NCBI RefSeq assembly: GCF_003284935.1
Contig: NZ_QMEV01000049.1
Span: 1-40,215 of the forward strand
Reading direction: 5' to 3'
Source of the DNA: Mycobacterium colombiense
GTDB taxonomy: Bacteria > Actinomycetota > Actinomycetes > Mycobacteriales > Mycobacteriaceae
DNA length: 40,215 nt
Positions 24,170-37,102 of this stretch are shown here, in pieces. Position 1 is the first letter of the stretch. The number at the start of each line of letters is the position of its first letter. The position numbers were made by a program, and so were the translations under genes. The notes beneath the pieces were generated by a model that was given only the letters and a program-made list of their open reading frames with translations, did no database searches and was not told the origin of the DNA.

Positions 24170-25078
24170 ATGGCAGCCACACTTCGCGAATTACGGGGCC
24201 GGATCCGTTCGGCCGGGTCGATCAAGAAGATCACCAAGGCCCAGGAGATGATCGCGACCTCGCGCATCGGCAAGGCGCAGGCGCGGTTGGAAGCCGCGCG
24301 GCCCTACGCATTCCAGATCACCTCGATGCTCACCACGTTGTCCTCCGAAGCCGCCTTGGACCATCCGTTGCTGGTCGAGCGTGACGAGCCTAAGCGGGCC
24401 GGCGTCCTGGTGGTGTCCTCCGACCGTGGTCTGTGCGGCGCGTACAACTCGAGCATCTTCCGCCGCTCCGAGGAGCTGTTCTCCCTGCTACGGGAGGAAG
24501 GCAAGACGCCGGTCGTCTACACGGTGGGTCGTAAAGCGCTGAACTACTTCAAGTTCCGCAACTGGGACATCACCGAATCCTGGACGGGTTTCTCCGAGCA
24601 GCCCCGGGTGGAAAACGCTCAGGAGATCGCGTCCACCTTGGTCGAGAGCTTCATGGCCGGCACGGGCGACGACGAGTCAGAGGACGGCCAGGGCGTCGAC
24701 GAACTGCACGTCGTCTATTCGGAGTTCAAGTCGATGATGTCGCAGTCCGCGGTGGCCCACCGCATCGCTCCGCTGGTCATGGAATACGTCGAGGACACTG
24801 ACGAACTCCACACCTTGTACTCGTTCGAGCCAGACGCCACAACGCTTTTCGACGCCCTGCTGCCGCGGTATGTGACGACCCGCGTGTACGCGGCACTGCT
24901 CGAATCGGCGGCGTCGGAGCTCGCGTCGCGGCAACGGGCGATGAAGTCGGCAACGGACAACGCGGACGACTTGATCAAAGAGCTCACGTTGATGGCGAAC
25001 CGCGAGCGGCAGGCCCAGATCACCCAAGAGATCAGCGAAATCGTCGGTGGCGCAAACGCGCTGGCCGACGCTAAGTAG
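24170..25078 (+). CDS. atpG: ATP synthase subunit gamma
   Basis: Subunit gamma is the central shaft that turns within the head. The 302-residue protein has the N-terminal helix (LRELRGRIRSAGSIKKITKA), the DRGLCGAYN segment and the C-terminal helix ending in ITQEISEIVGGANAL, the most conserved parts of the family. An acidic, Gly/Asp/Glu-rich insert (GTGDDESEDGQG) lies at about residues 163-178. It corresponds to the gamma-loop found only in mycobacteria, which reduces ATP hydrolysis and affects coupling. It begins 6 nt after atpA. Confidence 0.98.
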   Translation: MAATLRELRGRIRSAGSIKKITKAQEMIATSRIGKAQARLEAARPYAFQITSMLTTLSSEAALDHPLLVERDEPKRAGVLVVSSDRGLCGAYNSSIFRRSEELFSLLREEGKTPVVYTVGRKALNYFKFRNWDITESWTGFSEQPRVENAQEIASTLVESFMAGTGDDESEDGQGVDELHVVYSEFKSMMSQSAVAHRIAPLVMEYVEDTDELHTLYSFEPDATTLFDALLPRYVTTRVYAALLESAASELASRQRAMKSATDNADDLIKELTLMANRERQAQITQEISEIVGGANALADAK

Positions 25079-25096
25079 CACACGAGGAAGAAGAAA

Positions 25097-26545
25097 ATGA
25101 CTGCTACTGACGAAAAGACCACCAATTCCGACACCAGCGGCCGCGTCGTGCGAATCACCGGCCCGGTGGTCGACGTCGAGTTCCCGCGTGGCTCCGTGCC
25201 GGAACTGTTCAACGCGCTCAACGCCGAGATCACGTTCGAGGAGCTCAAGAAGACGCTGACGCTCGAGGTCGCACAGCACCTCGGCGACAACCTGGTGCGC
25301 ACCATTTCCATGCAGCCCACCGATGGCCTGGTGCGCGGGGTCGAGGTGAAGGACAGCGGCAAGTCGATCTCGGTGCCGGTCGGCCAGGAGGTCAAGGGCC
25401 ACGTCTTTAACGCCCTGGGGCATTGCCTCGATAAGCCGGGCTATGGAGAAGATTTCGAGCACTGGTCGATTCACCGCAAACCGCCGCCTTTCGAGGAGCT
25501 CGAGCCCCGCACCGAGATGCTCGAGACGGGCCTGAAGGTCGTCGACCTGCTCACCCCGTACGTGCGTGGCGGCAAGATCGCGCTGTTCGGCGGTGCCGGC
25601 GTGGGCAAGACCGTGTTGATCCAGGAGATGATCAACCGTATCGCCCGAAACTTTGGTGGCACTTCGGTTTTCGCTGGCGTTGGTGAGCGCACCCGTGAGG
25701 GCAACGACCTGTGGGTCGAGCTGAAGGAAGCCGATGTGCTCAAGGACACCGCGCTGGTGTTCGGTCAGATGGACGAGCCGCCCGGCACCCGTATGCGGGT
25801 GGCGCTGTCCGCGCTGACCATGGCCGAGTGGTTCCGTGACGAGGCTGGGCAGGACGTGCTGCTGTTCATCGACAACATCTTCCGATTCACCCAGGCCGGT
25901 TCGGAGGTCTCGACACTGCTCGGCCGGATGCCCTCCGCGGTGGGTTACCAGCCGACGCTGGCCGACGAGATGGGCGAGTTGCAGGAGCGCATCACCTCGA
26001 CGCGAGGCAAGTCGATCACCTCGATGCAGGCCGTCTATGTGCCTGCCGACGACTACACCGACCCGGCGCCGGCAACGACCTTCGCGCACCTGGACGCGAC
26101 CACCGAGCTGTCCCGAAACGTGTTCTCCAAGGGCATCTTTCCGGCGGTGGACCCGCTGGCATCGAGCTCGACCATCCTCGACCCAAGCGTTGTCGGTGAC
26201 GACCACTACCGCGTGGCGCAGGAAGTCATCCGAATCCTGCAGCGGTACAAGGACTTGCAGGACATCATCGCGATCCTCGGTATCGACGAGCTGTCCGAAG
26301 AGGACAAGCAGCTCGTTCAGCGGGCACGGCGCATCGAGCGATTCCTGTCGCAGAACATGATGGCGGCCGAGCAGTTCACCGGCCAGCCGGGCTCGACGGT
26401 GCCGCTCAAGGAGACGATCGAGGCATTCGACCGCCTGGCCAAGGGCGATTTCGACCACATCCCGGAGCAGGCGTTCTTCTTGATCGGTGGCCTCGACGAC
26501 CTGGCGAAGAAGGCTGAAAGCTTTGGCGCCAAACTGGAATCCTGA
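25097..26545 (+). CDS. atpD: ATP synthase subunit beta
   Basis: Subunit beta holds the three catalytic sites. The 482-residue protein has P-loop GGAGVGKT near residues 165-172, the GERTREGNDL segment with the catalytic Glu, the Walker B run VLLFIDNIFRFTQAGSE, and the DELSEEDK motif in the C-terminal lever region. A GAGGAAG ribosome binding sequence precedes the ATG, 18 nt after atpG. All catalytic features are intact. Confidence 0.98.
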   Translation: MTATDEKTTNSDTSGRVVRITGPVVDVEFPRGSVPELFNALNAEITFEELKKTLTLEVAQHLGDNLVRTISMQPTDGLVRGVEVKDSGKSISVPVGQEVKGHVFNALGHCLDKPGYGEDFEHWSIHRKPPPFEELEPRTEMLETGLKVVDLLTPYVRGGKIALFGGAGVGKTVLIQEMINRIARNFGGTSVFAGVGERTREGNDLWVELKEADVLKDTALVFGQMDEPPGTRMRVALSALTMAEWFRDEAGQDVLLFIDNIFRFTQAGSEVSTLLGRMPSAVGYQPTLADEMGELQERITSTRGKSITSMQAVYVPADDYTDPAPATTFAHLDATTELSRNVFSKGIFPAVDPLASSSTILDPSVVGDDHYRVAQEVIRILQRYKDLQDIIAILGIDELSEEDKQLVQRARRIERFLSQNMMAAEQFTGQPGSTVPLKETIEAFDRLAKGDFDHIPEQAFFLIGGLDDLAKKAESFGAKLES

Positions 26546-26579
26546 GGCGTGAGCGGAACGGCTCTGAAAGGCTTGTGGC

Positions 26580-26945
26580 ATGGCTGAATTGAACGTTGAG
26601 ATAGTCGCCGTCGACCGAAAGATCTGGTCGGGTGAAGCAACGTTTCTGTTCACCCGCACCACGGTCGGTGAGATCGGCATCCTGCCGAGGCACATCCCGC
26701 TGGTAGCGCAGTTGGTCGACGACGCAATGGTGCGCGTCGAACGAGAAGGCGAGGACGACCTGCGGGTCGCGGTGGACGGCGGATTCCTGTCCGTCACCGA
26801 GGAATCGGTGACAATCCTCGCCGAATCCGCCGAGTTCGAGTCGGAGATCGACGAGAGCGCCGCCAGAGAGGCTGCTGAGTCGGACGATCCGCGCATCGCC
26901 GCCAGGGGGCGCGCGAGATTGCGCGCCGTCGGCGCGATCGACTAG
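26580..26945 (+). CDS. atpC: ATP synthase subunit epsilon
   Basis: Subunit epsilon links gamma to the c-ring and restrains hydrolysis. The 121-residue protein has an N-terminal beta sandwich (about residues 1-85, with GEIGILPRHIPLVAQL) and a short C-terminal helical part. The mycobacterial form is shorter than that of E. coli, and its helices cannot reach far into the head; that matches the use of other inhibitory elements, the alpha tail and gamma loop. It lies 34 nt after atpD and closes the atp genes proper. Confidence 0.97.
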   Translation: MAELNVEIVAVDRKIWSGEATFLFTRTTVGEIGILPRHIPLVAQLVDDAMVRVEREGEDDLRVAVDGGFLSVTEESVTILAESAEFESEIDESAAREAAESDDPRIAARGRARLRAVGAID

Positions 26946-26951
26946 CCGCCG

Positions 26952-27395
26952 ATGAGCGCGCCCATGGTTGGCATGGTCGTGCTCGTCGTCGTGCTGGCGG
27001 GCGCCGTCGTCGCGCTGAGCTATCGGTTGTGGAAGCTGCGCCAGGGCGGCACGGCGGGGATCATGCGAGACGTTCCCGCGGTCGGAGGCCATGGCTGGCG
27101 CCACGGCGTAATCCGTTACCGCGGTGGTGAAGCCGCGTTTTACCGGCTGTCCAGCCTGCGCTTGTGGCCGGACCGACGGTTGAGCCGGCGCGGCGTCGAG
27201 ATCGTGTCCAGGCGGGCACCCCGCGGTGACGAGTTCGACATCATGACCGATGAGATCGTCGTCATCGAGTTACGTGACACCACCCAGGACCGCAGGTCCG
27301 GGTACGAGATCGCCCTCGACAAGGGCGCTTTGACGGCGTTCTTGTCCTGGCTGGAATCGCGTCCGTCGCCGCGGTCCCGCCGGCGCAGCCTCTAG
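26952..27395 (+). CDS. DUF2550 membrane-anchored protein
   Basis: This 147-residue protein has one N-terminal membrane helix (residues 5-25), then a basic cytoplasmic domain with GWRHGVIRYRGGEAAFYRL and LRLWPDRRLSRRG, which I recognise as the DUF2550 family limited to actinobacteria. It begins 6 nt after atpC, so it is in the atp transcript, as Rv1312 is in M. tuberculosis. The function is unknown; constant linkage to the ATP synthase suggests an accessory role, but no direct evidence is visible. Its stop is only 25 nt from the stop of the convergent adenosyltransferase gene. Confidence 0.9.
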   Translation: MSAPMVGMVVLVVVLAGAVVALSYRLWKLRQGGTAGIMRDVPAVGGHGWRHGVIRYRGGEAAFYRLSSLRLWPDRRLSRRGVEIVSRRAPRGDEFDIMTDEIVVIELRDTTQDRRSGYEIALDKGALTAFLSWLESRPSPRSRRRSL

Positions 27396-27420
27396 AGCGC
27401 ATCGCCCTATCGGACCCCTG

Positions 27421-28005
27421 CTAACTTCCGCCGGGGTTCCCGCCGCCCGGCTTCCACAGCACATCGCCATCCGCGTTGGCCACCCGCGACAGGATGAAGA
27501 GCAGATCCGAGAGGCGGTTCAGGTATTTCGCGGGCAGCACGCTGACCTGCCCGGGCGCGGCATCGACCGCCGCCCACGCCGACCGTTCGGCCCGGCGCAC
27601 CACGGTGCGGGCGACGTGGAGAAACGCCGACAACGGCGAACCGCCGGGCAGCACAAACGAATTCAGCTTCGGCAAGGGCTCGTTATATGTGTCACACCAC
27701 TTTTCGAGCCGATCGATGTAGGGCTGGGTGACCCGCAGCGGGGGATATTCGGGGTTGTCGACCACGGGGGTCGACAGGTCCGCGCCGGCATCGAACAAGT
27801 CGTTCTGGATCTGGCGCAACACGCTCGCGAGCTGCTCGTCGGGCCGGCCCACGGCGACCGCGACACCGATCGCCGCGTTGGCTTCGTCACAATCGGCGTA
27901 GGCCACCAGGCGGGGATCGTTCTTGGAGACCCGCGAGAAGTCGCTCAATCCCGTAGTGCCGTCGTCGCCGGTCCGTGTGTAGATGCGAGTCAGGTGTACA
28001 GCCAT
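27421..28005 (-). CDS. ATP:cob(I)alamin adenosyltransferase, PduO type
   Basis: The family attaches the 5'-deoxyadenosyl group of ATP to cob(I)alamin to make coenzyme B12, used by methylmalonyl-CoA mutase. The 194-residue protein has the N-terminal ATP-binding motif TRTGDDGTTGL, the RRAERS segment and LNRLSDLLF near the end, all typical of PduO. The ATG at 28005 was chosen because similarity starts at MAVHLTRIYTR; an extension to 28044 would run into the murA promoter. It is divergent from murA and corresponds to Rv1314c. In M. tuberculosis H37Rv I recall IS1557 (Rv1313c) beside it; none is present here. Confidence 0.95.
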   Translation of the reverse strand: MAVHLTRIYTRTGDDGTTGLSDFSRVSKNDPRLVAYADCDEANAAIGVAVAVGRPDEQLASVLRQIQNDLFDAGADLSTPVVDNPEYPPLRVTQPYIDRLEKWCDTYNEPLPKLNSFVLPGGSPLSAFLHVARTVVRRAERSAWAAVDAAPGQVSVLPAKYLNRLSDLLFILSRVANADGDVLWKPGGGNPGGS

Positions 28006-28037
28006 GAGCAAACCGTACTCGGGTGTGGCTTGGCCGA

Positions 28038-28066
28038 CTGACAAGGCGATACCGCTTCACTAGACT
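28038..28066 (+). promoter_or_regulatory. candidate SigA promoter of murA
   Basis: A -35-like CTGACA (28038-28043, five of six bases of TTGACA) and a -10 TAGACT (28061-28066) are separated by 17 nt. The murA GTG begins 8 nt after the -10 box, so the transcript is probably leaderless. Readthrough from here would also reach the rRNA operon. Confidence 0.6.
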
Positions 28067-28073
28067 GACGCGG

Positions 28074-29327
28074 GTGGCTGAGCGATTCGTGGTGACCGGC
28101 GGCAACCGGTTGGCAGGCGAAGTCACAGTCGGGGGCGCCAAAAACAGCGTGCTCAAGCTGATGGCCGCGACGCTGTTGGCCGAGGGAACCAGCACGATCA
28201 CCAACTGTCCCGACATCCTGGACGTGCCGCTGATGGCGGAGGTGCTGCGCGGGTTGGGCGCAACCGTCGAACTCGACGGCGACGTCGCCCGAATCACCTC
28301 TCCGGATGAGCCGAAATACGATGCCGACTTTGCCGCGGTGCGACAGTTCCGCGCGTCGGTGTGCGTGCTGGGACCGCTGGTCGGCCGGTGCAAGCGCGCC
28401 CGGGTCGCGCTGCCGGGCGGCGACGCGATCGGATCGCGCCCACTGGACATGCACCAGGCCGGCCTGCGCCAGCTCGGCGCGCAGTGCAACATCGAGCACG
28501 GATGCGTGGTGGCGCAGGCCGATACGTTGCGCGGCGCGGAGATTCAGCTGGAGTTCCCCTCGGTGGGGGCCACCGAGAACATCCTGATGGCCGCGGTCGT
28601 GGCCGAGGGTGTGACCGTCATCCACAACGCGGCGCGCGAGCCCGACGTCGTGGACCTGTGCACGATGTTGAACCAGATGGGTGCGCAGATCGAAGGCGCG
28701 GGTTCGCCGACTATGACCATCACGGGCGTCCCGAAGCTGCACCCGACCGAGCATCGGGTCATCGGGGATCGCATCGTCGCCGCCACGTGGGGGATCGCCG
28801 CCGCGATCACCCGCGGCGACATCACGGTGACGGGCATCGACCCCGCGCACCTGCAGGTGGTGCTGCACAAGTTGCACGATGCCGGCGCCACCGTGACCCA
28901 GACCGACGACAGCTTCCGGGTGGCGCAGTACGAGCGCCCAAAGGCCGTCAATGTGGCGACGCTGCCTTTCCCCGGGTTCCCGACTGACCTGCAGCCGATG
29001 GCCATCGCCCTGGCCTCGATCGCCGACGGCACCTCGATGATCACCGAGAACGTATTCGAGGCGCGCTTTCGGTTCGTCGAAGAAATGATTCGCCTGGGCG
29101 CCGATGCCCGAACCGACGGGCACCACGCCGTCGTTCGGGGGCTGCCGCAATTGTCGAGCGCGCCGGTGTGGTGTTCGGACATCCGGGCCGGCGCGGGCCT
29201 GGTATTGGCCGGGCTTGTCGCCGACGGAGACACCGAGGTCCACGACGTCTTCCACATCGATCGCGGCTACCCGTTGTTCGTGGAAAACCTGGCGATTTTG
29301 GGAGCGGAGATCGAGCGGGTACAGTAA
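28074..29327 (+). CDS. murA: UDP-N-acetylglucosamine 1-carboxyvinyltransferase
   Basis: MurA adds enolpyruvate from PEP to UDP-GlcNAc, the first committed step of peptidoglycan synthesis. The 417-residue protein has the inside-out alpha/beta barrel pattern with Lys23 in GGAKNS. Position 117, where most bacteria have the fosfomycin-reactive cysteine in GGC, is Asp here (GGDAIGSRP). This gives natural fosfomycin resistance in mycobacteria. The GTG at 28074 fits the family start (AERFVVTGG) and a leaderless transcript. The gene ends 58 nt before the first rRNA promoter, the standard mycobacterial murA-rrn arrangement. Confidence 0.98.
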   Translation: MAERFVVTGGNRLAGEVTVGGAKNSVLKLMAATLLAEGTSTITNCPDILDVPLMAEVLRGLGATVELDGDVARITSPDEPKYDADFAAVRQFRASVCVLGPLVGRCKRARVALPGGDAIGSRPLDMHQAGLRQLGAQCNIEHGCVVAQADTLRGAEIQLEFPSVGATENILMAAVVAEGVTVIHNAAREPDVVDLCTMLNQMGAQIEGAGSPTMTITGVPKLHPTEHRVIGDRIVAATWGIAAAITRGDITVTGIDPAHLQVVLHKLHDAGATVTQTDDSFRVAQYERPKAVNVATLPFPGFPTDLQPMAIALASIADGTSMITENVFEARFRFVEEMIRLGADARTDGHHAVVRGLPQLSSAPVWCSDIRAGAGLVLAGLVADGDTEVHDVFHIDRGYPLFVENLAILGAEIERVQ

Positions 29328-29385
29328 CCAAAGTCAGTGCCCCACAAGCGCGATCACCAACGCGAAGGTGGACGAGAGCGGGGCC

Positions 29386-29415
29386 TTGACTCCCTCGCTG
29401 GATTGGTACTAGCCT
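29386..29415 (+). promoter_or_regulatory. rRNA operon upstream promoter
   Basis: TTGACT (29386-29391) and TAGCCT (29410-29415) are 18 nt apart, just after murA. Mycobacterial rrn operons of slow growers are known to have two promoters here. Initiation is expected near 29422. Confidence 0.75.
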
Positions 29416-29461
29416 GGCACGGCTGCTCCCGAGACGGTCTCTCGCAGATCAAAATTGGGAG

Positions 29462-29491
29462 TTGACTTACCTGCCGGATCTGTATTAAGCT
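29462..29491 (+). promoter_or_regulatory. rRNA operon downstream promoter
   Basis: TTGACT (29462-29467) and TAAGCT (29486-29491) are again 18 nt apart. The sequence after the -10 box (GGCAGGGTTG) nearly repeats that after the upstream promoter (GGCACGGCTG). Initiation is expected near 29498, giving a leader of about 190 nt. Confidence 0.8.
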
Positions 29492-29521
29492 GGCAGGGTT
29501 GCCCCAAAACGGGCGAAACAA

Positions 29522-29685
29522 GTGTTGTTTGAGAACTCAATAGTGTGTTTGGTCTTTTTATTTGTTGTTGTTTTTTGACCATATTTCGCACCCCCCGTGT
29601 GTGGGTATGGTCGCTTTTTTGATGCCAGTTTTTGGCGTCTTGTCAGGTATCTCTGATTTGAAATTCAACTCGCCTTGCGAGGAGA
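29522..29685 (+). promoter_or_regulatory. rrn leader with boxA-like antitermination region and processing stem
   Basis: GTGTTGTTTGAGAACTCAA (29522-29540) matches the conserved antitermination (boxA) region of actinobacterial rrn leaders, where NusB/S10-type factors load. The overlapping segment 29538-29552 is complementary to 31321-31335 in the spacer behind 16S and forms the lower stem for 16S processing. A small hairpin, CTCGC/GCGAG at 29669-29681, lies just before the mature 16S 5' end. The interval 29328-29685 contains no protein gene. Confidence 0.7.
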
Positions 29686-34612
<4,927 letters not shown>

Positions 34613-34692
34613 ACACAATCGCAACCACAGTCCATTTCACGGCAGCAATGCCGCGGAACACCACGCCCCCCACCAAACAAATTTAAATAGAG

Positions 34693-34807
34693 TTACGGCG
34701 GCCACAGCGACAGGGAAACGCCCGGTCCCATTCCGAACCCGGAAGCTAAGCCTGTCAGCGCCGATGATACTGCCCATACGGGTGGAAAAGTAGGACACCG
34801 CCGAACA
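34693..34807 (+). rRNA. rrf: 5S ribosomal RNA
   Basis: The gene spans 115 nt from TTACGGCGGCCACAGCG to CACCGCCGAACA, whose ends pair to form helix I. The internal blocks CCCATTCCGAACCCGGAAGC and GGAAAAGTAGGACACCG are typical of 5S rRNA. It lies about 80 nt after 23S and is followed at once by a strong terminator. Confidence 0.97.
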
Positions 34808-34811
34808 TACA

Positions 34812-34843
34812 CAAAAACACCCCCGGCAACGGGGGTGTTTTTG
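34812..34843. terminator. strong, probably bidirectional intrinsic terminator after the rRNA operon
   Basis: A perfect 13-bp stem (CAAAAACACCCCC at 34812-34824, GGGGGTGTTTTTG at 34831-34843) closes a GGCAAC loop. The T-run serves the rRNA operon on the plus strand, and the mirrored A-run gives a T-run on the minus strand for ogt, which ends 10 nt away. This is one of few classical terminators expected in such GC-rich DNA. Confidence 0.92.
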
Positions 34844-34852
34844 CATTTCCGG

Positions 34853-35344
34853 TTAATCGAATAGCGTGAGATTTTCCCGTTGCTTTTCCAATTCGAGCAA
34901 TGTGCGCTTTCGGCCGAGCCCACCGCCGAAGCCGGTGAGACTCCCGTTGGCCCCGATGACGCGATGGCAGGGAACGACGATGGCGATCGGGTTGTGGCCG
35001 TTGGCCAAACCGACCGCGCGGGCGGCGCCCGGCGCCGCGATCTGCTCGGCGATTTCACCGTACGAGCGGGTCTCGCCATACGGAATGGTCAGCAGCGCCC
35101 GCCATACCCGGCGCTGAAATTCGGTCCCTCTCAGGTCGAGCTCGAGATCGAAATGCGTCAGCTCGCCGGCGAAATACGCGGCGAGTTGTTCGACGGCCTC
35201 ACCAAACGCCCGGGGGTTGGGCGACCAGCCGGCGCGATTCGGTTCGTAGGTCTGGTCGACCATCCGTAGATTCGTCAGCACCGGGCCGCGGCCGGCCAGG
35301 GTCAGCAGCCCGATCGGGCTGTCGATGGTGCGGTACTCGATCAT
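34853..35344 (-). CDS. ogt: methylated-DNA-protein-cysteine methyltransferase
   Basis: Ogt repairs O6-methylguanine by moving the methyl group to its own cysteine in a suicide reaction. The 163-residue protein has the active-site motif PCHRV with Cys126, a preceding helix-turn-helix region for DNA binding (EFQRRVWRALLTIPYGETRSY) and the NG-x-NP-x-x-x segment typical of the family. It lies 46 nt downstream of alkA on the same strand, so both are probably one adaptive-response transcript. Its end meets the rRNA terminator. Confidence 0.96.
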   Translation of the reverse strand: MIEYRTIDSPIGLLTLAGRGPVLTNLRMVDQTYEPNRAGWSPNPRAFGEAVEQLAAYFAGELTHFDLELDLRGTEFQRRVWRALLTIPYGETRSYGEIAEQIAAPGAARAVGLANGHNPIAIVVPCHRVIGANGSLTGFGGGLGRKRTLLELEKQRENLTLFD

Positions 35345-35390
35345 GCGCGCAACTCCTCATCGCTTCGGTCTGCATCCTCGGCGGGGCGAA

Positions 35391-36878
35391 TCATGCGACC
35401 TCCTGCGGCGGCCATTGGTTTACCGGATGCTCGAGAGTGGTCCAAAGGTATTGGGTGGCATAGGAACGCCATGGGCGCCACCGCGCACTGTGCGCGGCAA
35501 GGGATCGGTCGTCGGACGGCAGGCCCAGCTGTTTGGCGGCCACGCGCAAGCCCAGGTCGCTGGCGGGAAACGCGTCGGGATCGCCGAGGCCGCGCATGGC
35601 GATGACCTCCGCGGTCCACGGGCCGACCCCGGGCAAGGCGAGCAGTTGTGTTCGGGCCCTGTCCCAGTCACACCCGGCGCTCAGCACGACGCTTCCGTCG
35701 GCCAGGCCGGCGACCAGGGCGCTCAGCGTTCGCTGCCGGGCTTTGGGCACCGCCAGATGAACGGGGTCGATCTCTGCCAGCTGCTCGACCGACGGGAAGG
35801 TGTGGGTCAACGATCCCTGCGGATCGTTGATCGGCTGCCCGTAGGCAGCGACCAAGCGGCCGGCGTGCGTGCTCGCCGCCTTGGTGGACACCTGCTGGCC
35901 CAGCACCGCGCGGACCGCGAGTTCGGCCTCGTCGACCGTGCGCGGGATTCGCTGCCCGGGCGCCTTGGCTACGACGGCGCTGAAGTCCTCGTCCGCGCTG
36001 AGCGCTTCGTCCACGGCTTCCGGGTCGGCATCGAGGTCCAGTAGGCGCCGGCAGCGCGCGATGGCCGTCGTCAGGTCGCGGAAGTCGTCGAGCACGAGCA
36101 CGCAACGGACATGATCGACGGCGGGCGTCAGGGCGACGATCGCGTTGCCGAACGGCAGGCGCAGACTTCGCCGGTAGGCGCCATCGCGGATCTCCTCGCA
36201 CCCGGGCACCGTGCCCGCCGCCAGATGACCGAACACACCGGCGTACGCAAAGGGCGTGCGTACCGGGAGCCGAAGGCACACCGTGCCAGGCGAATTCGGG
36301 GCCGACGCGGGGCGTGTCACCGCGCGCCGCCGCAGCGCGCTCGGTGTGTTCTCGAACACCGAGCGCACCGTGTCGTTGAACTGACGGATGCTGGAAAAGC
36401 CGGCGGCGAAGGCGACGTCGCCGAACGGCAGATCCGTCGTCTCGATCAGCACGCGCGCGGTTTGCGCGCGCTGCGCGCGGGCCAGGGCGAGCGGACCTGC
36501 CCCCACCTCGGCCTGCAGGAGGCGCTCCAGCTGCCGGGTGGTGTAGCCGAGGCCGGCGGCCAGGCCGGCGACCCCTGCACGGTCCACCGTGCCGTCGGCG
36601 ATCAGCCGCATCGTTCGCGCCACGATGTCGCCCCGCACGTTCCACTCCGGGGACCCTGGGGAGGCGTCGGGTCGGCACCGCTTGCACGCGCGAAAGCCGG
36701 CGCGCTGCGCGGCGGCGGCCGTCGGATAGAACCGCACGTTACGGGCGAACGGGGGCCGCACCGGGCAGCTGGGCCGGCAGTAGATCCGGGTGGTCAGCAC
36801 CGCGGTGACGAACCAGCCGTCGAACCGGGCGTCCTTGGACTGGACCGCGCGGTAGCAGCGTTCGAAATCGTCGTGCAC
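35391..36878 (-). CDS. alkA: AdaA-AlkA fusion: methylphosphotriester sensor-regulator and 3-methyladenine DNA glycosylase
   Basis: The 495-residue protein joins three parts. Residues 1-80 form the Ada zinc domain with four cysteines (34, 38, 65 and 68), one of which accepts methyl groups from phosphotriesters. Residues about 85-190 form an AraC-type helix-turn-helix region that activates transcription once methylated. From about 205 to the end lies the AlkA glycosylase, with an HhH motif (LALPGVGPWTAE) and the conserved Asp in AFPASDLGLR. Rv1317c has the same make-up and, from memory, 496 residues. The GTG at 36878 was chosen because similarity starts at HDDFERCYRA; an ATG at 36908 would add ten unrelated residues. 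The protein probably activates its own alkA-ogt operon on alkylation damage. Confidence 0.95.
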   Translation of the reverse strand: MHDDFERCYRAVQSKDARFDGWFVTAVLTTRIYCRPSCPVRPPFARNVRFYPTAAAAQRAGFRACKRCRPDASPGSPEWNVRGDIVARTMRLIADGTVDRAGVAGLAAGLGYTTRQLERLLQAEVGAGPLALARAQRAQTARVLIETTDLPFGDVAFAAGFSSIRQFNDTVRSVFENTPSALRRRAVTRPASAPNSPGTVCLRLPVRTPFAYAGVFGHLAAGTVPGCEEIRDGAYRRSLRLPFGNAIVALTPAVDHVRCVLVLDDFRDLTTAIARCRRLLDLDADPEAVDEALSADEDFSAVVAKAPGQRIPRTVDEAELAVRAVLGQQVSTKAASTHAGRLVAAYGQPINDPQGSLTHTFPSVEQLAEIDPVHLAVPKARQRTLSALVAGLADGSVVLSAGCDWDRARTQLLALPGVGPWTAEVIAMRGLGDPDAFPASDLGLRVAAKQLGLPSDDRSLAAHSARWRPWRSYATQYLWTTLEHPVNQWPPQEVA

Positions 36879-37102
36879 GGTTCCAGACTTACACCCGGCG
36901 ACCGACAAAACTGGCGGAAAACCGACATCGTCGTGGGATGCGCCGGGACGGCCGATCGACCACGTCGGCGGCTCACCCTACTGATGCGCCTTTCTCGTCC
37001 AATCCAGGCTTTTACCGCGCCCGATGGTATTTACTGTGATCCGGCTCGCTGGTTCTGGTGGTGTGACCCGACGGGTGAGCGAGTTCGGGGAAAGGCGAAC
37101 CG

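Noticed and set aside
24677..26896. 739-residue open frame antisense to atpG, atpD and atpC
   Set aside because: Long antisense frames are common opposite GC-rich genes; the translation is His/Arg/Val-rich with no recognisable domain, and the sense strand encodes certain genes.
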